Part shown: in pieces, positions 1 to 7,272 of the stretch
How the letters are laid out: every line of letters starts with the position of its first letter
Numbering within the stretch: position 1 is the stretch's first letter
From: a bacterium UBP1_UBA4783
Lineage (GTDB): Bacteria > Krumholzibacteriota > Krumholzibacteriia > Krumholzibacteriales > Krumholzibacteriaceae
DNA: 18,110 bases
NCBI GenBank assembly: GCA_002403075.1
Contig: DHHB01000085.1
Coordinates: forward strand, 8,635-26,744
Direction: 5' to 3'
Notes under the pieces: generated by a model
Database searches by the model: none
The model's input: only the letters and a program-made list of their open reading frames with translations
Told to the model about the DNA's origin: nothing
Translations under genes and position numbers: made by a program

Positions 1-16
1 CCGCGGCCGCCCCTTG

Positions 17-45
17 TTGCAATGAACGCCGGGCTCTGCTATCTT
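17..45 (+). promoter_or_regulatory. Candidate sigma70-type promoter for the AmmeMemoRadiSam operon
   Basis: A TTGCAA hexamer at 17-22 is separated by 17 nt from TATCTT at 40-45, each matching 4 of 6 consensus bases. Both stand out as AT-rich against a very GC-rich background. Transcription would begin near 52, downstream of a possible TTG codon at 45, which supports choosing the ATG at 99 as the start of the following gene. The match is modest and unsupported by any other evidence. Confidence 0.35.
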
Positions 46-98
46 TGAAGCGTACCGTCGCCGCGCGAATCGCGGCCGTCCCGCGAGGAAGCGACGCC

Positions 99-1271
99 AT
101 GCCGTTACCGAAAGACAAGCCGCACGCCGGCCCGCGGGAGGGGCGCCCGTTCGAGGCCCCGTTCACCCGCCGCGCGTTTCTCGGCGGCTCCGTGGCGCTG
201 ATCGCCGCCGCCGCCGCGGACCGGCTCGTTCCGTCCCCTCTCTTCGCCGCCGATCCTCCCGTCGAGGCCCGCTACTACGAGAAGCTCCCGGGCTCCCGCG
301 TGCGCTGTCTTCTCTGCCCGCGCGGCTGCGTCCTCAGCGTCGGCGGACGCGGCTTCTGCGCCGTTCGCGAGAACCGTGGAGGCGTCCTGTACACGCTCGT
401 CTACGGGCAACCGTGCGCCATTCACGTCGATCCGATCGAGAAGAAGCCGTTCTTCCACGTCCTCCCCGGCACGTCCGCGCTGTCGCTCGCGACCGTCGGA
501 TGCAACCTCGACTGCAAGTTCTGCCAAAACTGGCAGATCTCGCGCTCGCGCCCCGAGGACGCCGATACGAAATACGTCGCCCCCGCCGGCATAGCCGATC
601 GAGCCGCGGCCGCGGGCGCTCACTCGATCGCCTACACGTACGGCGAGCCCGTCGTCTTCATCGAGTACGCCGGCGACATCGCGGCCGCCGGTCGCGCGAA
701 GGGTATCCGAAGCGTGGTCGTCTCGAACGGCTACATACGGAAAGAGCCGCTTCTCGATCTCTGCCGCTTCGTCGACGCGATCAAGATCGATCTCAAATCG
801 TTCGACGAGTCGTACTACCGCGACGTGTGCGGCGGATCGCTCGCGCCGGTGCTCGACACGATCGCGTCGGTGCGCGCCGCGGGCGTGTGGCTCGAGCTCG
901 TCTACCTCGTCGTTCCGACCCTCAACGACGATCTGTCGAGGATCCGCGAGATGGCCCGCTGGATCGTCTCGAACGCGGGCCCCGACGTGCCGCTCCATTT
1001 CTCGAGGTTCTTCCCTCACTATCGGCTCGCGAACCTGCCGCCGACGCCGGTATCGACGCTCGACCGGGCGCACGAGATCTGCCGCGAGGCGGGGCTTCGC
1101 TTCGTGTACGTCGGGAACGTGCCCGGCCACGAAGCGGAGCACACCTATTGCCCGAAATGCGGGAAGAAGATATTGGCGCGCAGCGGCTACCGCATCGCCG
1201 CGATCGACATGCGCGGTGACTCGTGCCGTTTCTGCGGAGAGAAGATACCCGGAATCTGGCGGGAGGAGTGA
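99..1271 (+). CDS. amrS: AmmeMemoRadiSam system radical SAM enzyme with Tat signal
   Basis: This is the radical SAM member of the widespread three-part AmmeMemoRadiSam system, whose reaction is not settled. From ATG 99 the protein has 390 residues. The N-terminus carries TRRAFLGGS followed by an Ala-rich hydrophobic stretch, a twin-arginine signal. A family-typical N-terminal cysteine cluster follows (CLLCPRGC, C70, C73, C77). The cluster-binding CNLDCKFC is C135, C139 and C142, with QNW right after it. Other family signatures are HVDPIEKKP and TYGEPVVF, and the C-terminus has two CxxC knuckles (CPKCGKK and CRFCGEK) ending in KIPGIW. GAGGAAG at 84-90 is a good ribosome site for ATG 99; an upstream TTG at 45 lies on a probable -10 element. 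The Memo-AMMECR1 fusion begins 2 nt after the stop. Identity is firm; the export signal is unexpected for a SAM-dependent enzyme. Confidence 0.93.
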   Translation: MPLPKDKPHAGPREGRPFEAPFTRRAFLGGSVALIAAAAADRLVPSPLFAADPPVEARYYEKLPGSRVRCLLCPRGCVLSVGGRGFCAVRENRGGVLYTLVYGQPCAIHVDPIEKKPFFHVLPGTSALSLATVGCNLDCKFCQNWQISRSRPEDADTKYVAPAGIADRAAAAGAHSIAYTYGEPVVFIEYAGDIAAAGRAKGIRSVVVSNGYIRKEPLLDLCRFVDAIKIDLKSFDESYYRDVCGGSLAPVLDTIASVRAAGVWLELVYLVVPTLNDDLSRIREMARWIVSNAGPDVPLHFSRFFPHYRLANLPPTPVSTLDRAHEICREAGLRFVYVGNVPGHEAEHTYCPKCGKKILARSGYRIAAIDMRGDSCRFCGEKIPGIWREE

Positions 1272-1273
1272 CG

Positions 1274-2803
1274 GTGGGACGTTCGATGAAGACGGCGGCC
1301 GTCATGCTTCTCGCCTCCCTCGTCGCGGGCGCCGCGGGCGCCCGGAAGGATGGAAACGCCATGGATCGGACGGTGCGCACGCCGGCCGTCGCCGGCCAGT
1401 TCTACGCGGACGACCCGAAGGCCCTGCGGGCGGAGATCACGCGCTACCTCGACGCGGCCTCGTCGAAGCCGTTCGCGGGCGAGGTCGTCGCGCTCGTTTC
1501 GCCGCACGCGGCGTACATGTATTCGGGACAGGTCGCCGCGTACGCCTACCGGCTCGTCCGCGACGCGCGGTACGACGCCGTCGTCGTCATCTCCCCCTGC
1601 CACGTGGAGTATTTCCCGTACGCCGCGGTCTATCCGGGGGCGGCCTATCGGACGCCGCTCGGCGAGATCCCCGTCGACGGGGCGCTCGCGAAGCTCATCG
1701 CGTCGAAGAGCGATCTCGTGAAGCTCGACGTGAAGGGGCACGAGGTCCGTCCGATGCAACGGGCCGAGCATTCGCTCGAGGTGCAGCTCCCGTTCCTTCA
1801 GGTGGCGCTCGGAGAGTTCGCGATCGTTCCGATCGTGATGGGGGATCAGTCGCCCGGCGTCATCGAGGCCCTCGGAGAGGCGCTCGGGGAGACGCTCGCC
1901 GGACGGAGGGCCCTCATCGTCGCGAGCACCGACCTCTCTCACTTCCACGGTGACCGCGAGGCGCGCGCTCTCGACGGCGCGTTCCAGAAGAGCCTCGCCG
2001 CGTTCGATCCCGGGGCGCTCGTCGCCGAGCTTTCGCGCAAGGGCGCGGAGGCGTGCGGAGGCGGGCCGACGGCCGCGGCGATGATCGCGGCGAGAAAGCT
2101 CGGCGCCGACCGCTGCGAGGTGTTGAACTACGCGAACTCGGGCGACGTGACGGGGGACCGCCAGAGCGTCGTAGGCTACGTCTCGGCCGCGATGTTCCGG
2201 CCGGCCGGCGCCGGAGGCGGGGCGAAGGTTTCGGACGCCTCTACCGGCCTCTCGCGCACCGACAAGGCGTATCTCCTCTCCCTCGCGCGCGCGGTCATCG
2301 CCGAGGAGCTCGGCGTCGAAGCGCGCAGGCCGTCCGCGTCCCCTTCTCCCGTCCTCAACGAGAAGCGGGGCGCATTCGTCACGCTCCACAAGCGCGGGAA
2401 GCTCCGGGGCTGCATCGGCTATATAGAGGCCGTGAAGCCCCTCGTCGAGACGATCGAGGAGATGGCGAAGGCCGCCGCCTTCAGCGATTGGCGGTTCGCG
2501 CCGGTGACCGCTTCCGAGGTTCCCCAGCTCGAGATCGAGATATCGGTGCTGAGCCCCATAGCGCCCGTCTCCGATCCGGCCTCCATCGTCGTCGGCACGC
2601 ACGGGCTCATCGTCACGCGCGGGTCGAGCCGCGGGCTTCTCCTCCCGCAGGTTCCGACCGAGTGGGGATGGGACCGCGAGACGTTTCTCGCCCAGACCTG
2701 CGTCAAGGCCGGGCTCCCCGAGAACGCGTGGCGGGAGAAAGGCACCACGATCGAGTGCTTCTCCGCCGACGTCTTCTCCGAGAAGGAGCTCGGGCTGCGA
2801 TAG
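1274..2803 (+). CDS. amrB-amrA: AmmeMemoRadiSam system fusion: Memo (B) joined to AMMECR1 (A)
   Basis: The protein has 509 residues from GTG 1274. Residues 31-310 are a Memo domain of the LigB-dioxygenase-like fold: SPHAAYMYSG (H78), SPCH (H110), EHSLEVQLPFL, ASTDLSHFH and CGGGPTAAAM (C261). The two His and one Cys match the metal-binding set described for human MEMO1. Residues 326-505 are an AMMECR1 domain with the hallmark LRGCIG (377-382), then AFSDWRFAP and LPQVPTEWGWD. GTG 1274 sits 5 nt behind AGGAG inside the end of amrS. ATG 1286 gives MKTAAVMLLASLVAGAAGA, a Sec-like signal peptide. A third start, ATG 1361, would give a cytosolic Memo. The last alternative decides whether the protein is exported. 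The gene is the second of a two-gene operon, and its stop is 3 nt from the stop of the opposing gene. The function of the system is unresolved. Confidence 0.92.
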   Translation: MGRSMKTAAVMLLASLVAGAAGARKDGNAMDRTVRTPAVAGQFYADDPKALRAEITRYLDAASSKPFAGEVVALVSPHAAYMYSGQVAAYAYRLVRDARYDAVVVISPCHVEYFPYAAVYPGAAYRTPLGEIPVDGALAKLIASKSDLVKLDVKGHEVRPMQRAEHSLEVQLPFLQVALGEFAIVPIVMGDQSPGVIEALGEALGETLAGRRALIVASTDLSHFHGDREARALDGAFQKSLAAFDPGALVAELSRKGAEACGGGPTAAAMIAARKLGADRCEVLNYANSGDVTGDRQSVVGYVSAAMFRPAGAGGGAKVSDASTGLSRTDKAYLLSLARAVIAEELGVEARRPSASPSPVLNEKRGAFVTLHKRGKLRGCIGYIEAVKPLVETIEEMAKAAAFSDWRFAPVTASEVPQLEIEISVLSPIAPVSDPASIVVGTHGLIVTRGSSRGLLLPQVPTEWGWDRETFLAQTCVKAGLPENAWREKGTTIECFSADVFSEKELGLR

Positions 2804-2806
2804 CCG

Positions 2807-5044
2807 CTACCACCCGCGGCCCGCGAGGAGCGCGGCCGCGAGCGCGTGCACGAAGGCGACGAAGACCGCCGTTCCCGCGAGCCCGAGGAGCGGGAAAAGG
2901 GCGAGACCGCCGATCGCCCCCGCGGCGCACGCCCCGAGGAGATCCCATCCGTAGAACGTCGCGGGCGCGATCTTTCCCCCTTCCGGGAAAGCCCGCCGGA
3001 CGACGATGGGATAGTAGGCGCCCGTGAGCGCGCCGCCCGCCGCGGCGAGGCACAGAAAAACCGCCGATCCCCACGAGAACGAGAGCGCGGCTCGGGACGC
3101 GAACGCCGGCCAGCCGGCGAGCGCGAAGGCGAGCAGTATAAAGAGCCCGTGTATCGTCCGCAGCGCGCCCCCTCCCCACCGCTCGCGGCGGATCGAGGCC
3201 GCCGCCCCGGCCGCCGCCCCCGCCATGAAGAGCGCCGTGAGCATCACGATTCCGTGGTAGAGAAGCCCCGTGAACGACTGGTACGCGAGCAGTATGAGAA
3301 GCTGCAGGAGGAAGCTCCCGAAACCGACCGCCGACACCGCGAGCCGCGGCCTCAGCTGCCCGCGCGCCGCGGCGAAGAGAACGAGCAGGGCGGCCCCGAG
3401 GGCGAGCGCCGGCGCGGGACCGGGAAGATCGGCGGCGGCGCCCGCCGCGCCCGCGAGAGGCGACCCCATCCTCCTCGCCTCGACGGCGAGCTCGTAGAGC
3501 GGGAGCGACGGCCGCGCGTCGCGGTTTCGTCTCGTCTCCCCCGCCCGCTCGAGATCGCCGCGGAGCAGCTCCCTGCGCTCGGGCGAGAGGCGGAACGGCA
3601 GGTAATCCCGCCCGACGTACGCCGCCTCGATCCCCCGCTCCTCGAGCCGGAGCGGCAGGAGCGCGGGATCGACCGGCCTCTCCCCCGCGAGATAGCAGGC
3701 CGTGTTGCCGGGGAGCACGACGACCGATGGCATGGCGTCCCGCAGGGTGAGCTCGACGCACCTGAGGGCGCGGGCGGACTCGCGGCTCAGAAAATTCTCC
3801 GAGGACGGATGAGTGATCGCGAGCACGCCGCCCGGCTCGAGCGCCCGGCGCGCGATCTCGAAGAACTCCCTCGTGAAGAAGCGGTTCCACTGGAGGTTCA
3901 CCGGCGCCGGCGCCGACACGATCACGACGTCGTATCTCGCGTCCCCCGCCGAGAGGTGAAAGCGCCCGTCTCCCGCGATGAACCGCACGCGCACGGGCGG
4001 CGCGGCCGTCCCTCCCCGCGCTTCGCGGGCGACGGTCGTGTCCCGAGAGGCGCCCGGTCCGTGCTCCAGATCGAAGAGGCTTCCGTCGAGCTCGACGCAA
4101 TCGACCGACTCGATCGACGGGTGCTTCACCGCCTCGCTCCACCCGCCGCCGAGCGAGCCGCCTATGAGGAGAACGCTCCGCGGCGCGGGATGCGCGAGGA
4201 GCGGCAGGTGAACGGTCTCCTGCGTGCGCTCGGGCTCTGGCGTCGAGTAGAGCCGCGCGCCTCCGGAGAAGACCGACCGCACCTCGTCGCGATACGCGAC
4301 GACGACCTCGCCGAAGCGGGACGAGTAGAACCGCTCGATCACGTACCCGGGGAATATTCTCCCCATGCTCCACCGGTCGAGCGCGGGGATGGCCGCGCTC
4401 GAGAGAAAGACGACGCCGAAGAGCGCCGCCGCGACCGCCGCGCGACGCCGCGGGGGCGGCGGAACGAGTGCCGCCGCGAAAAGGAGCAGGAGACCCGCCA
4501 CGAGCGCCGCCTCGAGCTGCGAGAAGAACGACACGACGAAGAACGAGAAGAGCACCGCCCCGACGACCGATCCGGCCGCCTCCCAGAGGTAGACCCGCAC
4601 GATCCCGTTCCGGACGCTTCCGCGGCGCTCGCGCCACAGAACGCTCGCCGTGTTGTAGATCGAGCCGTAGACGAAGGCGAACGGGGCGACGGCGAGAAAC
4701 GAGACGGCGAGCGAGGGCCCGAGCGGAGCGAGCGTGCCGGGCGGCCTCGCGAGGAGCGACCGGGCGATCCTGATGCCGAGAACGGTGAGCGGCGAAAGCG
4801 CCGCGGCGGCGGCGGCGAGCGCGAGAAACCGTCCGTAGCCGCCCCCGCGGCCGCCCGGCGCGGCGCGGCCTCCGGCGAGCGCCCCCACCCCGACCCAGAA
4901 GAGCCAGCTCGCGAGCACCGCTCCGACGGCGAGCTCCGTGCCGGTGAAGAGCGAAAGGATTTCACGGACGAAGACCGACTGCGAGACGAGCGCGGTGCAC
5001 CCGAGGGCGGCGACATGAAGCGGATGTACGGTTCGTTCCTGCAC
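2807..5044 (-). CDS. Polytopic membrane protein with embedded spermidine-synthase-like domain
   Basis: This 745-residue protein has three parts. Residues 10-215 form about six hydrophobic helices, starting with the SQSVFVREILSLFTGTEL pattern usual in membrane SpeE-like proteins. Residues 230-480 resemble the Rossmann domain of spermidine synthase: LLIGGSLGGG (292-301), VELD (317-320), GDGRFHL (358-364), RFFTREFFEIARR and ALEPGGVL. Residues 545-743 are a second membrane block containing YQSFTGLLYHGIVMLTALFMAG and YGWDLLGACAAGAIGG. The acidic motif of true aminopropyltransferases (D-S-T-D-P type) reads VSAPAP here, so S377 and A380 replace the two aspartates. I therefore do not call it an active spermidine synthase. 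The start is GTG 5044 with a weak ribosome site and a 5-bp hairpin (5046-5058) just upstream. It is the last gene of the nadB set and was probably read through from it. Confidence 0.8.
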   Translation of the reverse strand: MQERTVHPLHVAALGCTALVSQSVFVREILSLFTGTELAVGAVLASWLFWVGVGALAGGRAAPGGRGGGYGRFLALAAAAAALSPLTVLGIRIARSLLARPPGTLAPLGPSLAVSFLAVAPFAFVYGSIYNTASVLWRERRGSVRNGIVRVYLWEAAGSVVGAVLFSFFVVSFFSQLEAALVAGLLLLFAAALVPPPPRRRAAVAAALFGVVFLSSAAIPALDRWSMGRIFPGYVIERFYSSRFGEVVVAYRDEVRSVFSGGARLYSTPEPERTQETVHLPLLAHPAPRSVLLIGGSLGGGWSEAVKHPSIESVDCVELDGSLFDLEHGPGASRDTTVAREARGGTAAPPVRVRFIAGDGRFHLSAGDARYDVVIVSAPAPVNLQWNRFFTREFFEIARRALEPGGVLAITHPSSENFLSRESARALRCVELTLRDAMPSVVVLPGNTACYLAGERPVDPALLPLRLEERGIEAAYVGRDYLPFRLSPERRELLRGDLERAGETRRNRDARPSLPLYELAVEARRMGSPLAGAAGAAADLPGPAPALALGAALLVLFAAARGQLRPRLAVSAVGFGSFLLQLLILLAYQSFTGLLYHGIVMLTALFMAGAAAGAAASIRRERWGGGALRTIHGLFILLAFALAGWPAFASRAALSFSWGSAVFLCLAAAGGALTGAYYPIVVRRAFPEGGKIAPATFYGWDLLGACAAGAIGGLALFPLLGLAGTAVFVAFVHALAAALLAGRGW

Positions 5045-5062
5045 GGCGGGAAGCCCGCGTCC

Positions 5063-5449
5063 TCACGCGAAGTAGTCGCGCTCGAACGCCTCGTCGAAAT
5101 CGAACACCTCGATGAAATCAAGGATGCTGTCGCCCTCGGTCGTCGACAGCTCCTTCGCGTCGACGAGCGCGAAGACGATGTTCCCGATGTCCTCGGTCGC
5201 CTTCACGCCCCAAAAGTTGAGCACTTCCTTCGCCATCGGGCCGAAGCGATCGACGGCGAGCTTCTGCGCGCCCTCGCAGAGCTCCCGGCCCGTGACGTGG
5301 CGGACCTCGCCGACGTCGCGCAGCGTGTACGCCACCGCGTCCAGCACGAAGGCGTACGCCTCGGTATGATAGCGCTCGCCGTCGCCGGCGCGTATCTCCT
5401 CGAGACGCTCCCGCATTCCGTCGTCGTCCCCCTTGTCGATCCCCGTCAC
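5063..5449 (-). CDS. Minf_1886 family protein
   Basis: This 128-residue soluble protein matches the small Minf_1886 family, whose function is unknown. The recognisable core runs RYHTEAYAFVLDAV (26-39), HVTGRELCEG (51-60), FGPMAKEVLNFWGV (69-82), EDIGNIVFALV (86-96) and a C-terminal acidic FDFDEAF (116-122). I see no catalytic motif, signal or membrane segment. The GTG start overlaps the nadB stop by 4 nt (GTGA), with AGG 7 nt upstream inside nadB, so translation is probably coupled to nadB. ATG 5416 is an alternative but has a poorer ribosome site. The next gene begins 18 nt after the stop. Family assignment is from remembered sequence patterns. Confidence 0.8.
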   Translation of the reverse strand: MTGIDKGDDDGMRERLEEIRAGDGERYHTEAYAFVLDAVAYTLRDVGEVRHVTGRELCEGAQKLAVDRFGPMAKEVLNFWGVKATEDIGNIVFALVDAKELSTTEGDSILDFIEVFDFDEAFERDYFA

Positions 5450-7035
5450 GTCCGCACCTCCCCCCGCCGTATGATCGTATCCCGCTCCCACGCCGGATCG
5501 GGATCCGGATAGTCGATGACGTAATGGAGTCCGCGCGATTCCTTTCTCATCATGGCCGACTCGATGACGAGGCTCGAAACGAGCGCGATATTCCGAAGTT
5601 CCACGAGATCCGCCGACACGCCGTACGCGGTCCAAATGCGCTCGGCCGTTTCGAGGATCTGAGCGATACGCTCCCGCGCGATCCCGAGACGCTCCCGCGA
5701 CCGCACGATGCCGACGTAATCCCACATGACGCGCCGCGCGAGATCCCAATCGTGGTCGAGGATCACCGTGTCGAGCACCTTGGGGTTGCGCACGCCCGGC
5801 AGGGCGAGCTTGCCGGCGGGGCCCGCCGCGCCCCGGCCCGGCTCGCGCTCGAGCGTGGCCGCCGCGCGCGAGGCGAGCACGAGCGCTTCGAGCAGTGAGT
5901 TGCTCGCGAGCCTGTTCGCCCCGTGCACCCCCGAGCAGGCGACCTCGCCGATCGCCATGAGCCCCTCGAGATCGGTCCGGCCGTCCATGTCCACGCGCAC
6001 GCCGCCGCACATATAGTGCGCCGCCGGCACGACGGGTATCGGCTGCGCGGCGATGTCGACGCCGAACTTGAGACAGTTCTCGTAGACGTTCGGAAAACGC
6101 TTTCGCAGCCACTCGGCCGGCCGGTGCGTGATGTCGAGGAGGAGGTGCTTGTCTCCCCTGCGCTTCATCTCCCGGTCCATCGCCCTCGCCACGACGTCCC
6201 GCGGGGCGAGCTCGCCGCGCGGATCGTACGATTTCATGAACTCCTCGCCGGCGAGGTTGCGAAGCCGCGCCCCCTCGCCGCGAAGCGTCTCGGAGACGAG
6301 GAAGGATTTCGCCTCGGGATGGTAGAGGCACGTTGGGTGGAACTGGACGAACTCGAGGTTCGCGAGCGACGCGCCCGCCCGGTAGGCCATCGCCATGCCG
6401 TCGCCCGTCGCGACGTCGGGGTTCGACGTATAGAGGTATATCTTCCCGGCGCCTCCCGTCGCGAGAACGGTGTGCGGCGCCACTATGGCGAAGATCGATT
6501 TCGAGCGGAGGTCGAGCGCGTAGCATCCCGAGACGCGGCCGGCGCCCGCGCCGTCGACGAGATCGATCGCGAGGCAGTCCTCGCGCACGGAGATGCGCGG
6601 GTTCGCGCGCACGGCGGCGAGGAGCGCCGTCTCGAGCTCGCGGCCGATCACGTCGCGGTAATGGACGATGCGCGCCGCCGAATGCCCGCCCTCGCGGCCG
6701 AGGGCGAGATCGTCCCCGTCGTCCGTCTTGTTGAAGCGGACGCCGAGATCGGCGAGCTCGCGCACGCGCGCGGGGCCCTCCCGCACCACGATCTCGACGG
6801 CCTCCCGCCGGCACAAGCCCGCCCCCGCCGCGAGCGTGTCCGCGATGTGGCCCTCGAAAGAGTCGTCCTTGTGCGTCACGGAGGCGATCCCGCCCTGCGC
6901 GTAGTAGGTGTTGCTCTCGGCGAGCGAGCGCTTCGTCACGACGAGGACGTCGGCGGACCGGGCCGCCTTGAGGGCGAAAAAGAGCCCGGCGGCGCCGCTT
7001 CCGAGCACGAGAACGTCTGTCCGGACGGTATCCAT
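5446..7035 (-). CDS. nadB: L-aspartate oxidase
   Basis: NadB oxidises L-aspartate to iminoaspartate with FAD, the first step of de novo NAD synthesis, in the cytosol. The 529-residue protein is full length for the family. It has the FAD-binding LGSGAAG (11-17), SNTYYAQGGIASV (41-53), GREGGHS (E114), ATGGAGKIYLYTSNP, QFHPT, APRDVVARA (R278), HYMCGGV (H339) and GANRLASNSLLEALV (R374). These correspond to the active-site Glu, Arg and His of E. coli NadB and separate it from succinate dehydrogenase subunits. ATG 7035 lies 7 nt after GAGGAGG; longer upstream starts would run through the promoter. No nadA or nadC is in the window, so the partner quinolinate synthase must be elsewhere. It leads a three-gene unit with Minf_1886 and the membrane protein. 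Confidence 0.95.
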   Translation of the reverse strand: MDTVRTDVLVLGSGAAGLFFALKAARSADVLVVTKRSLAESNTYYAQGGIASVTHKDDSFEGHIADTLAAGAGLCRREAVEIVVREGPARVRELADLGVRFNKTDDGDDLALGREGGHSAARIVHYRDVIGRELETALLAAVRANPRISVREDCLAIDLVDGAGAGRVSGCYALDLRSKSIFAIVAPHTVLATGGAGKIYLYTSNPDVATGDGMAMAYRAGASLANLEFVQFHPTCLYHPEAKSFLVSETLRGEGARLRNLAGEEFMKSYDPRGELAPRDVVARAMDREMKRRGDKHLLLDITHRPAEWLRKRFPNVYENCLKFGVDIAAQPIPVVPAAHYMCGGVRVDMDGRTDLEGLMAIGEVACSGVHGANRLASNSLLEALVLASRAAATLEREPGRGAAGPAGKLALPGVRNPKVLDTVILDHDWDLARRVMWDYVGIVRSRERLGIARERIAQILETAERIWTAYGVSADLVELRNIALVSSLVIESAMMRKESRGLHYVIDYPDPDPAWERDTIIRRGEVRT

Positions 7036-7060
7036 CGAAACGCCTCCTCGAGGATGAGTT

Positions 7061-7089
7061 ATCATAGGAAACGATACCCCCCTCCGCAA
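7061..7089 (-). promoter_or_regulatory. Candidate sigma70-type promoter for nadB
   Basis: On the minus strand TATGAT (7066-7061) matches the -10 consensus at 5 of 6 bases. It lies 17 nt from a weak -35 element TTGCGG (7089-7084). The predicted start near 7054 leaves a leader of about 20 nt that includes the GAGGAGG ribosome site. An AT-rich stretch further upstream (7090-7110) contains TGCA-N3-TGCA and could bind a regulator, but no known operator is recognised. Confidence 0.45.
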
Positions 7090-7201
7090 CATAAACAAAT
7101 GCAATATGCACTCCGCGGCCGGGCGGGGCACGAGGCGGCGGCGACCGCCGCCGTAACACCTTATCGCTGCGCGCGTTGCGCTTTCGGCGACCCGGCGGGT
7201 C

Positions 7202-7217
7202 TTGGCACAATCATTGC
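7202..7217 (+). promoter_or_regulatory. Sigma54 (RpoN) -24/-12 promoter upstream of lipoprotein gene
   Basis: TTGGCAC at 7202-7208 and TTGC at 7214-7217 are separated by 5 nt. This is the exact arrangement of the -24/-12 consensus TTGGCAC-N5-TTGC, with all invariant GG and GC bases present. Transcription would start near 7229, leaving a leader of about 44 nt that carries the ribosome site GGAGGAGGT (7258-7266). No enhancer-binding protein gene and no obvious enhancer repeat are in the window. Confidence 0.6.
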
Positions 7218-7272
7218 GAGGGTTCGGCTACGGCACTATCGAGATGCCAGTTACATTGGAGGAGGTTACCCG

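Noticed and set aside
45..98. Upstream TTG start for amrS
   Set aside because: The TTG lies on the predicted -10 element and has no ribosome site, whereas ATG 99 has GAGGAAG at the right distance and places the twin-arginine motif properly.
2846..5512. Very long + strand open frame (888 codons) opposite the membrane protein gene
   Set aside because: Composition is dominated by Arg, Glu and Pro with no recognisable domain, as expected for the antisense frame of a GC-rich gene. The minus-strand frame has coherent membrane helices and family motifs.
7090..7112. Possible NadR-type operator upstream of nadB
   Set aside because: Only one TGTTTA half-site is present, on the minus strand; the partner half at the required spacing is missing. 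The nearby TGCA-N3-TGCA is too short to assign.
7036..7131. Longer N-terminus for NadB
   Set aside because: The extra residues have no counterpart in the family and would read through the promoter; ATG 7035 has GAGGAGG 7 nt upstream.
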